NCBI GenBank assembly: GCA_947179485.1
Contig: OX359246.1
Span: 3,224,001-3,288,000, forward strand
DNA: 64,000 nucleotides
Direction: 5' to 3'
From: Allacma fusca
Taxonomy: Eukaryota; Arthropoda; Collembola; Symphypleona; Sminthuridae
Notes under the pieces: model-generated
Told to the model about the DNA's origin: nothing
Database searches by the model: none
The model's input: the letters and a program-made list of their open reading frames with translations, nothing else
Shown: positions 61,001-64,000 of the stretch, piece by piece
Layout of the letters: each line of letters starts with the position of its first letter
Position numbering within the stretch: the stretch's first letter is position 1
Made by a program: the position numbers and the translations under genes

Positions 61001-62188
61001 TGTTTACAAAATATTTACCCCTAAAATCTTAGTTGCAACAAATATTGCCATTAAAAGTTTAGTAAAAAAGTTTTTAGCAGCTTTAATTTTGTATCAAAAA
61101 TTTGTCCCTAAAAATTGTGCACCAAAAACTATAACCCCCAGCATATTTTACGTTAAAACGTTGTGCACCAGGAAATGCTAACCCCAAAATAGTCCCCATA
61201 CATTTTACACTAAAAATTGTGTGCCTACAAATATTACCCTCACAAAACGTTTGCGTACAAATTTGGGCTTCAAAATGTATTTCTAGTTTTGCCCTCAAGA
61301 ATCTTGTCTACGAAATTTGTTCTCAAAAATTTTATCTACTAATTTTACCATCACAAATTGTGTCTTCGAATTTTGCCCTCAAAAATTTTGTCTACGAGTT
61401 TTGCCCTCATAAATTTTGTCTACGATTTTTGCCCTCAAAACGTTTATCTACTAATTTTGACCTCAAAACGTTTGTCTACAAATTTTCACTCAAAAATTGT
61501 GTTCACAAATTTAGCACTCAAGAATTTAGCCTACAAATTTTGTCCTCAAACATTTTGTAAACTAAGCTAACCCTAAAAATCTTTTTCAGAAATTTTACTC
61601 GCAACAAACTTGTGGAAAAATATTTCACAGGTAAAAATTTGGGTAGAAAAAAATTTCTCACAATATTTGATTGAATTTTTTTCTCCCGTAAAATTTAGAC
61701 CGGAACATATTTTGTCCTGAACTTTAAAACTTGTGACAAAAAATGTCACACTTTAAAAATTTCGTTCAAAACAATTTACTAAAAACAATTTGCTCAAAAT
61801 AATTTACCCAGCAAATTACGTAGAAAAACAATTTTGTATATAGTTTGTAATTTTAATCCTTTCAATGACGAACTTCTGCATCAATAATCACAATTGTGGG
61901 ATATCCAATTCCAAAGACTACATGAGTTAGCTAAATTACAGAACAAGCGGAAAAATAGAAAACATAAGTTACCGCAAGTTCCACGGTAGTCCATGACGAT
62001 ATTTCGAGCTTCCCGACAGGAAGCATAAGTCAGTTCGCAGTAATTGTCATAAGTTTTCCCATCCGAGCCACAAACGGGCTGAACCACCGGGTCACACTTC
62101 ATAGCACAAGTACACTGAGCGATGCCGAACCGATTTATGGCACAACTTTCGTATCCCCGGCAGGTCCGACTCTCACATGGATTCACGC
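18913..62188 (-). CDS. AGRN: Agrin (5' end beyond the window), 26 exons assembled
   Basis: Read on the minus strand from 62188 to 18913, 26 exons give about 1650 residues. The order is Kazal/follistatin-like domains, a Cys-rich lustrin-like exon, the agrin-type GCCPDG segment, two laminin-EGF domains, a Kazal domain, a polar linker, an EB/EGF-like module, EGF-LamG1-EGF-LamG2-EGF-LamG3 and a stop. The GCCPDGxTxAxG segment directly before the laminin-EGF pair, followed by one more Kazal domain and three LamG domains alternating with EGF, is diagnostic of agrin. The product is a secreted basement-membrane proteoglycan that organises synaptic and matrix complexes. Intron phases agree at every join except around 41060/35767. 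No SEA domain is seen. The signal peptide and first exons must lie past the right edge. Confidence 0.9.
19360..19640. repeat. Degenerate tandem repeat in the last agrin intron
   Basis: Words AAATGTTTGAAAATGTTTTG and CAGAAAATTTTTCAG recur irregularly with a period near 50-60 bp. Confidence 0.65.
19695..19842 (-). CDS. AGRN: Agrin exon: LamG3, third part
   Basis: This 148-bp exon runs from phase 0 to phase 1 (acceptor GTTTTCAG, donor G|GTAACT). It encodes DGRWHQVLIARQRRLIVLQV and NVLVSDGRYWIG. Confidence 0.94.
20016..20232 (-). CDS. AGRN: Agrin exon: LamG3, second part
   Basis: This 217-bp exon runs from phase 2 to phase 0 (acceptor TATTTCAG, donor AAAG|GTAGTT). It encodes RIETVFRTTSQSSGVILWTG, YLGIFLVDGHVELRMDLGAG and PTIIRSK. 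Confidence 0.94.
20687..20916 (-). CDS. AGRN: Agrin exon: acidic tyrosine-rich insert in LamG3
   Basis: This 230-bp exon runs from phase 0 to phase 2 (acceptor CCATTAGAG-AG, donor AAG|GTTACT). Its 76 residues include 26 Asp/Glu, only two Lys and no Arg, and six Tyr mostly next to acids (TDYDDFYNEHF, EEYFKEEDEYGEDYDFEE). It lies between the first strand of LamG3 and RIETVFRTTSQSSGVILW. Skipping it would put the next exon out of frame, so it should be constitutive. The Tyr residues fit the acidic context of tyrosine sulphation. The function is unknown. Confidence 0.85.
21253..21329 (-). CDS. AGRN: Agrin exon: LamG3, first strand
   Basis: This 77-bp exon runs from phase 1 to phase 0 (acceptor TATTTCAG, donor TGC|GTAAAG). 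It encodes KETPGPVRFDGQSYIKFP and KIAKQC, the opening strand of LamG3. Confidence 0.88.
21525..21640. repeat. 18-bp tandem repeat
   Basis: About six copies of TTGAAAAATTTGCCCCAG in the intron between the EGF and LamG3, grading into degenerate CCAATTGAAAATTT words to about 21950. Confidence 0.88.
22015..22274 (-). CDS. AGRN: Agrin exon: LamG2 end and EGF
   Basis: This 260-bp exon runs from phase 2 to phase 1 (donor C|GTGAGT). GVLQFLRVNGETY finishes LamG2. The EGF reads PPCGTSVSPPCSNGGTC, CLCPTQYSGKTCEN. The usual GC near the end of LamG2 is replaced, with Val-Leu-Gln before FLRVNG, so that disulphide may be absent. Confidence 0.92.
22393..22557 (-). CDS. AGRN: Agrin exon: LamG2, middle part
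   Basis: This 165-bp exon is phase 2 at both ends (donor AG|GTTACA). It encodes WTQPVSLNKWHWLVANRDG, ASIQIDGQPPVFG and LNLELPLYVGGI. Confidence 0.93.
22735..23060. repeat. Degenerate tandem repeat of about 30 bp
   Basis: Words such as ATTGGGGCAAAACTTTTGTAAAAATG recur about ten times with much divergence in the intron inside LamG2. Confidence 0.7.
23204..23468 (-). CDS. AGRN: Agrin exon: EGF end and LamG2, first part
   Basis: This 265-bp exon runs from phase 1 to phase 2 (acceptor GCTTTCGCAG, donor AC|GTAAAA). ENCES completes the EGF. LamG2 begins MLDFRGFSYLELPKID, then VSIEMWFMLRAKNGLIFY, DFITLLLTNGQIQFLFDLGS. Confidence 0.94.
24132..24550 (-). CDS. AGRN: Agrin exon: LamG1 end, polar linker, EGF
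   Basis: This 419-bp exon runs from phase 2 to phase 1. GFVGCIHKLRVGRRPIEF and LQC close LamG1. A linker with SSGRSG, a possible glycosaminoglycan site, and a Gln/Glu-rich stretch follows. An EGF then starts VCSTITNPCQNHGIC and continues CVCHPEFSG, its last Cys lying on the next exon. Confidence 0.93.
25103..25330 (-). CDS. AGRN: Agrin exon: LamG1, second part
   Basis: This 228-bp exon is phase 2 at both ends (donor AA|GTAATC). It encodes FVEFRYDLGDGPAILRS, HHIVAKRYNRDGLLRLD and LDHGGYMGFVP. It follows LALVDG without interruption. Confidence 0.92.
25540..26345. repeat. 24-bp satellite, about 28 copies
   Basis: The unit is ATTTTGAGACTCAATTTTNATAAA, most regular from 25670 on, with variants CTCAAATTTAATAAAA and CACAATTTTCATA. 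Being a multiple of three, it leaves open frames on both strands that are not genes. 26484-26600 carries two copies of a 48-bp unit, and 26703-26746 four copies of an 11-bp unit GCACAATTTGA. Confidence 0.92.
27680..27863 (-). CDS. AGRN: Agrin exon: LamG1, first part
   Basis: This 184-bp exon runs from phase 1 to phase 2 (acceptor TTTAAGCAG, donor GG|GTAAAC). It encodes PFFNGRSTISMDKLAGY, LSLELEI, GILIFSSQ and DFLSLALVDG, the typical start of a LamG sandwich. Confidence 0.92.
28060..28246. repeat. Degenerate tandem repeat of about 30 bp
   Basis: Alternating units AATTTTAAGGGCAAAAA and TTTGAGGGAAAA give a period near 30 bp and a two-unit period near 59 bp. It lies in the intron between the EGF exon and LamG1. 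Confidence 0.75.
28364..28513 (-). CDS. AGRN: Agrin exon: EGF-like domain before LamG1
   Basis: This 150-bp exon is phase 1 at both ends (donor GAG|GTGAGT, acceptor CATAAACAG). It encodes SCSKSVTLCEPPSTCFD, TCVCPIGKSNPNDGC and SGR, leading directly into LamG1. Confidence 0.87.
28990..29590. repeat. 18-bp satellite with higher-order pattern
   Basis: About 30 copies of CTCTAAAAGTGACCTGAA with two main variants, one starting ATCG and one with CTCC plus GGGACC. The ATCG variant appears every second, then every third unit, and the CTCC variant later spaces the array similarly, so parts grew as 36- and 54-bp blocks. The 220-codon minus-strand frame across it (LLEFRS repeats) is a by-product. Degenerate TGACCT-containing sequence continues to about 30130. 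Confidence 0.93.
30537..30672 (-). CDS. AGRN: Agrin exon: EB/EGF-like Cys-rich module
   Basis: This 136-bp exon runs from phase 0 to phase 1 (acceptor ATTTGCAG, donor C|GTAAAT). The pattern is DSCQWTADC, HSICLSGWCICREGFY and IQC, six cysteines spaced 5-6-4-1-11, like an EB module more than a classical EGF. It precedes the EGF that leads into LamG1. Confidence 0.8.
30929..31083. promoter_or_regulatory. Cluster of AGGTCA nuclear-receptor half-sites
   Basis: In about 155 bp there are an everted pair TGACCTAGGTCA (30929-30940), further direct GGTCA sites near 30953, 30962 and 30972, TGACCT at 31051 and 31070, and two opposed perfect TCAAGGTCA sites (31059-31067 minus, 31075-31083 plus). The context is not a tandem array. 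TCAAGGTCA is the known monomer site of FTZ-F1/ERR-type receptors. A role as an intronic enhancer is inference. Confidence 0.35.
31336..31598 (-). CDS. AGRN: Agrin exon: polar linker (no Cys)
   Basis: This 263-bp exon runs from phase 1 to phase 0, exactly what is needed between its neighbours. It is rich in Ser, Thr, Gly, Asp and Pro (ESDGTESPLQHWTG, GLSSSGM) with no Cys. It occupies the place of the SEA domain and mucin-like region of vertebrate agrin, but shows no SEA motif. Ser-Gly here could carry a glycan chain. The donor GTTCCT is weak, so the 3' end is uncertain. Confidence 0.6.
32077..32191 (-). CDS. AGRN: Agrin exon: Kazal half
   Basis: This 115-bp exon runs from phase 0 to phase 1 (acceptor ATTTTAG, donor G|GTAAAA). 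It encodes EVCSSDGFTYESECLVG and ends NGPCVAS. As at 46.2-47.1 kb, a phase-0 intron splits the follistatin and Kazal halves. Confidence 0.92.
32276..32400 (-). CDS. AGRN: Agrin exon: follistatin half of the post-laminin-EGF Kazal domain
   Basis: This 125-bp exon runs from phase 1 to phase 0 (donor GAG|GTAAAT). It encodes SCAEISCNFGADCEQDGG and CICNIQCPDLPENE. A Kazal domain after the laminin-EGF pair is the expected agrin position. Confidence 0.92.
34520..34663 (-). CDS. AGRN: Agrin exon: laminin-EGF 2
   Basis: This 144-bp exon is phase 1 at both ends (acceptor TTCTTCCAG, donor GAG|GTATGT). It encodes CGCSRFGSVREDCEQMTG, CVCKSGVLGHKCDSCPEG and YGC, a standard laminin-EGF that continues the cysteine pairing of the exon before it. 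Confidence 0.93.
34940..35165. repeat. 25-bp tandem repeat
   Basis: About nine copies of a 25-bp unit containing AAGTTCTGTAAAATTTTGAA, between the two laminin-EGF exons. Confidence 0.88.
35459..35767 (-). CDS. AGRN: Agrin exon: GCCPDG segment and laminin-EGF 1
   Basis: The exon encodes PVCEISTNGCCPDGLTPALG, GCPSTICQCNKLGS, then [20 protein letters not shown], and ends GC(N) in phase 1 (donor GTACGG). The GCCPDG block immediately before laminin-EGF is a hallmark of agrin. The 5' boundary is uncertain: acceptor TGTGACAG (start 35767) looks better, while GGGACAAG (start 35748) fits the phase of the lustrin exon. Confidence 0.88.
36280..36985. repeat. 17-bp satellite with TGACCT core
   Basis: About 40 copies of ATTGACCTGAGAATGGC, more diverged before 36400. 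Because 17 is not a multiple of three, one array gives the same 17-residue peptide repeat in all three minus-strand frames, which explains the long overlapping open frames here. The array lies in an agrin intron. Confidence 0.92.
41060..41234 (-). CDS. AGRN: Agrin exon: lustrin-like Cys-rich module
   Basis: A phase-1 acceptor (TTTGCCCAG) joins the previous exon in frame, and donor GTAACC gives phase 2. The Cys pattern is KPCNGDD, NCGNGP, then CPTGSFCHRSPYFAKCC. The CPxGxxC...CC ending is typical of lustrin/papilin-type Cys-rich repeats and is not a Kazal domain. The join to the next exon found is uncertain: phase 2 fits acceptor 35748 but not 35767, or a small exon is missing. Confidence 0.7.
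42951..43208 (-). CDS. AGRN: Agrin exon: Kazal domain with acidic linker
   Basis: This 258-bp exon is phase 1 at both ends (donor G|GTAAGT; proposed acceptor CTCCTCATTAG). A polar linker precedes ECEKIRCDFGAVC. The Kazal half reads TPVCASNLKLYSSECEM, where the usual CGSDG turn is changed to CASNL. It ends ELC. Confidence 0.85.
44988..45272 (-). CDS. AGRN: Agrin exon: Kazal domain, donor uncertain
   Basis: The phase-1 acceptor TTTTCAG at 45273 is clear. The exon encodes MCANVQCKFGAKC and PVCGSNLITYANECEL, closing with GIC. After the last Cys the frame stays open. Two phase-1 donors fit: GTACAA (last exon base 45048) and GTAATC (last exon base 44988). The longer form adds a 20-residue tail. 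Confidence 0.82.
45715..45855. repeat. 22-bp tandem repeat
   Basis: About five to six copies of TTTACCCTATTTTTACTAAAAA-type units, within an agrin intron. Confidence 0.85.
46121..46244 (-). CDS. AGRN: Agrin exon: Kazal half of the split domain
   Basis: This 124-bp exon runs from phase 0 to phase 1. It encodes APVCGTDGVTYRSECQL and ends GHC. The acceptor GGGAAAAG is not strong, but it is the only one that keeps frame with the previous exon; the nearby TTTCCAG would shift it. Confidence 0.85.
47020..47108 (-). CDS. AGRN: Agrin exon: follistatin half of a split Kazal domain
   Basis: This 89-bp exon runs from phase 1 to phase 0 (donor GTAAGC). It encodes GCDHMQCDFYSVCQ through CVCPENCT. The Kazal half follows on the next exon. 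Confidence 0.88.
48586..48612 (-). CDS. AGRN: Agrin 27-nt microexon
   Basis: The acceptor GAATCTTTCAG and donor CTG|GTAAGA bracket exactly 27 nt with phase 1 on both sides. This matches the phase-1 end of the Kazal exon at 50975-51187 and the phase-1 start of the exon at 47020-47108. It adds the linker LIRDFNRA between two Kazal units. Skipping it would keep frame, so it may be alternatively spliced. Confidence 0.65.
49725..49995. repeat. 23-bp tandem repeat
   Basis: About eleven copies of AAATTTTCTCAAAATTTGCACCT, diverging at both ends, within an agrin intron. Confidence 0.9.
50975..51187 (-). CDS. AGRN: Agrin exon: Kazal domain
   Basis: This 213-bp exon has phase 1 at both ends (acceptor TTTTTCAG, donor A|GTAAGT). 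It encodes a follistatin half (CAKHSCPPEATC) followed by PVCGSDGVSYQNQCRL and the closing GLC. Confidence 0.93.
56787..56852 (-). other. Possible 66-nt exon in the agrin intron
   Basis: The acceptor TTATTAACAG and consensus donor AAG|GTAAGT surround a stretch open in phase 0, including the residues ALCRNEEEFSEV. This faintly resembles the middle of a Kazal domain. The surrounding agrin exons need phase 1, which gives an immediate stop here, so it cannot be a simple cassette exon. Confidence 0.25.
56929..56953 (-). other. Possible 25-nt mini-exon in the agrin intron
   Basis: An acceptor TTCTGCAG and a strong donor GTAAGT bracket 25 nt. It does not keep frame between the Kazal exons on either side. 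It could be part of an alternative first exon, a nested gene, or chance. Confidence 0.2.
61973..62188 (-). CDS. AGRN: Agrin exon: Kazal domain
   Basis: This 216-bp exon has phase 1 at both ends (acceptor TTTGTGCAG, donor G|GTAACT). It encodes a follistatin-type half with CRGYESC, then the Kazal signature PVCGSDGKTYDNYCEL and the final Cys in GTC. It is the most upstream agrin exon I can identify. Confidence 0.93.
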
Positions 62189-64000
62189 CTGCACAAAAAC
62201 AACAACCACCTTGAAAATATTTTCTGTCAAAAATTATACACATTTGTATGAGACCCACGTCCCCACACAGTACGTATTTTCATTTTAGCTCAAATCACCC
62301 GAGTCCAATGACCATACCATATTTTCTGCAAGATGAGGAAATTCTGCCAAAATTAGTTAATTCCCTGAGAATTGGGCAATATCAAATATTTTTGAAAACA
62401 GCCTCCCCCAATAAATTGTATCATACCATCCCTTATTAAAAAACTTGCCCAATATAGTAAATCTCAAGTGTTACAATGTGCGTTTTCCGGAGAAACTAAT
62501 TTTTCTGGACAATTTTCACAATCATTTAAAATTAGGCCCATCCAATAAAATTTTATGTAAAAACGAGCTTGCCCAATTAATTGCTTTGCTCAAAAATATT
62601 CCTTTACACGGAAAATTTAGGGTGTGATTAAACGTTTTGATAAAAAACACAATTTTGTGTAAAATATCGCAAAAAATTTTATGGATGAAAAAAATTGATT
62701 TTTCTTAAAACATATTACATTCGTTTCCGGAATTTGGTCTGTAAATGGGAATTTTTGCGAAACGAGTGAATTTGCGAAATATTTAGACAATTTTATGACG
62801 CAAGGCAAAAAATATTTCAATTCAGAAAAAATTGATGAAAACTTATTTTCCAGTATTACAAAAGCAAATGTTTTAAAACTGCATGAAAACATTTGCGCAT
62901 TTCCGGTGTTTCAACCGAAATTTTGCTGGAAACAACCGGGTTGATAGAGTAAAGTCCGATATTTGATACAAGCTCGAACCATGTCTCGGCAAATGCATGC
63001 GTGATTACATTCCCGCCCATAATAATTAGCGCAATTTGCATTTGAAGAGAAATTCGGGCTCCATAAAATGTACAAGTGGTGGATAAATAATAGTGCGAAT
63101 TTTGAAGGTTTTAATTACGCCAAATCTTGCAAAAGTAATTACGGAGAGGAGGAAATATTGTTAATTAAATTTCCGATGGGAGTTGCAATTGTCAAATATT
63201 TTTGAGTGGCATGAAACCCAGACGTTTTTTCCCTTCCCTCTTTTCCTCCTTTTGTTCCAATGCACGTATGGATGCATACTTTGGTACATGATCGATTTCC
63301 GAGCTGAAGCTCTCCCCAAAAGATTTCCAAGTTTTCACAGGGGAACGCAATGTATTCCCTGAATCGTTAGTACGGCCAAGGACATACAAGCGTTTGCATA
63401 TTTGCAGGAAGGGAATAAAATTCGAGCGCATTTTCACATGCATTTGCATAAGGAAATTTTATACGAGAAGTGCCATTCATGGGGACTGTGATTACAAGTT
63501 TTCTCTTTCCCAGCTTCGCCCTTATTACAAAAAATTCAATGTTGCAAGGATATGTTTTCATACTGGCATATGAAAACCAAATATTTCCTCAAATGAGATG
63601 GGTGGAATTCTTGAAATTGCTCACAAAATATTATTACGATTTGTCAATTATGTGGGAATGTTTTTCATCAACTGCTGAACAAATTCACGTCAAATTACTT
63701 TCAGTGATTCCCATATACTTGATCCACGTTATTAGTTTTGCTTTGCTTCCATAAGAGCTGGAGCAGCATAAGATCCAGTTATTAAAAATTATTTTAATGC
63801 TTTTTAAGTATTTTTACCATATTTTCCTTTTTCTGGTTTTTCATGTTTTCTTGCTAAACGGCGACAAAATGTTTCTAAAGAACGGTGAATTTTTTGCCCT
63901 CAAATTTTGTCTATTTTTAATTTAAAATTTTGCTAAATTTTGCCTACAAATTGTACACATTTATATCTTATTTGGCAAATTTTGTCCAAAAATTTGGAAA
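62189..64000. other. Upstream agrin intron, right edge of window
   Basis: I found no exon with a Cys pattern or agrin-like domain on the minus strand here. Open frames at 63192-63561 (minus) and 63470-63754 (plus) have no recognisable domain. Confidence 0.5.

Larger units (their letters stand above)
51188..61972 (-). other. AGRN: Largest agrin intron (about 10.8 kb)
   Basis: The intron is bounded by phase-1 Kazal exons. It is mostly AT-rich low-complexity DNA with patches of ordinary composition (51.5-51.8, 52.3-52.9, 53.5-54.2, 55.5-56.0, 56.6-57.0, 59.4-60.4 kb). None of these patches has a coding signal I can support beyond the two possible mini-exons. 52707-52732 is an AC microsatellite. 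61200-61560 is a degenerate tandem repeat of about 29 bp containing TTTTGTCTACGAATTTTGCC. Confidence 0.6.

Noticed and set aside
62189-64000. Search for the agrin signal peptide and first exon
   Set aside because: No minus-strand ATG followed by a hydrophobic leader and a phase-1 donor could be supported, so the 5' end is taken to be outside the window.

Overview
The window is animal nuclear DNA: AT-rich, with GT-AG introns, extracellular-matrix domains, divergent ionotropic-receptor genes and non-autonomous DNA transposons. Divergent single-exon ionotropic-receptor-like genes in tandem, beside an agrin gene with no visible SEA domain, suggest an arthropod. A springtail or similar basal hexapod is my guess, but the sequence does not prove it.

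Region 1 (1-8.9 kb, + strand) holds two tandem copies of a divergent ionotropic-receptor-like gene. The first (about 1522-3491) is a pseudogene with two nonsense codons and three single-base frameshifts. The second (6866-8824) is intact, 652 aa. Around and between them lie three hAT-like MITEs, each with matching terminal inverted repeats and a different perfect 8-bp target-site duplication. One of them sits upstream of the dead copy.

Region 2 (12.67-17.19 kb, + strand) is a four-exon gene for a protein of about 563 aa with roughly ten membrane segments. I do not recognise its family. Its third intron holds a very regular 18-bp satellite.

Region 3 (18.9 kb to at least 62.2 kb, - strand) is one gene of more than 43 kb, an agrin orthologue read towards the left. 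I assembled 26 exons with nearly complete phase agreement. From N to C they encode follistatin-like Kazal domains, a lustrin-like Cys-rich exon, two laminin-EGF domains, another Kazal domain, a Ser/Thr/Gly/Asp-rich linker, an EB/EGF-like module, EGF, LamG1, EGF, LamG2, EGF and LamG3. The 5' end lies beyond the right edge. LamG3 is interrupted by a strongly acidic, tyrosine-rich exon that cannot be skipped without a frameshift. Agrin is a secreted heparan-sulphate proteoglycan of basement membranes and synapses.

The introns and intergenic DNA are full of short tandem arrays (periods 11-25 bp, built around AAAATTTT or TGACCT words). These create many long but meaningless open frames. The membrane-protein gene and agrin are convergent, tail to tail, separated by about 1.7 kb. 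No tRNA, rRNA or CRISPR was seen.
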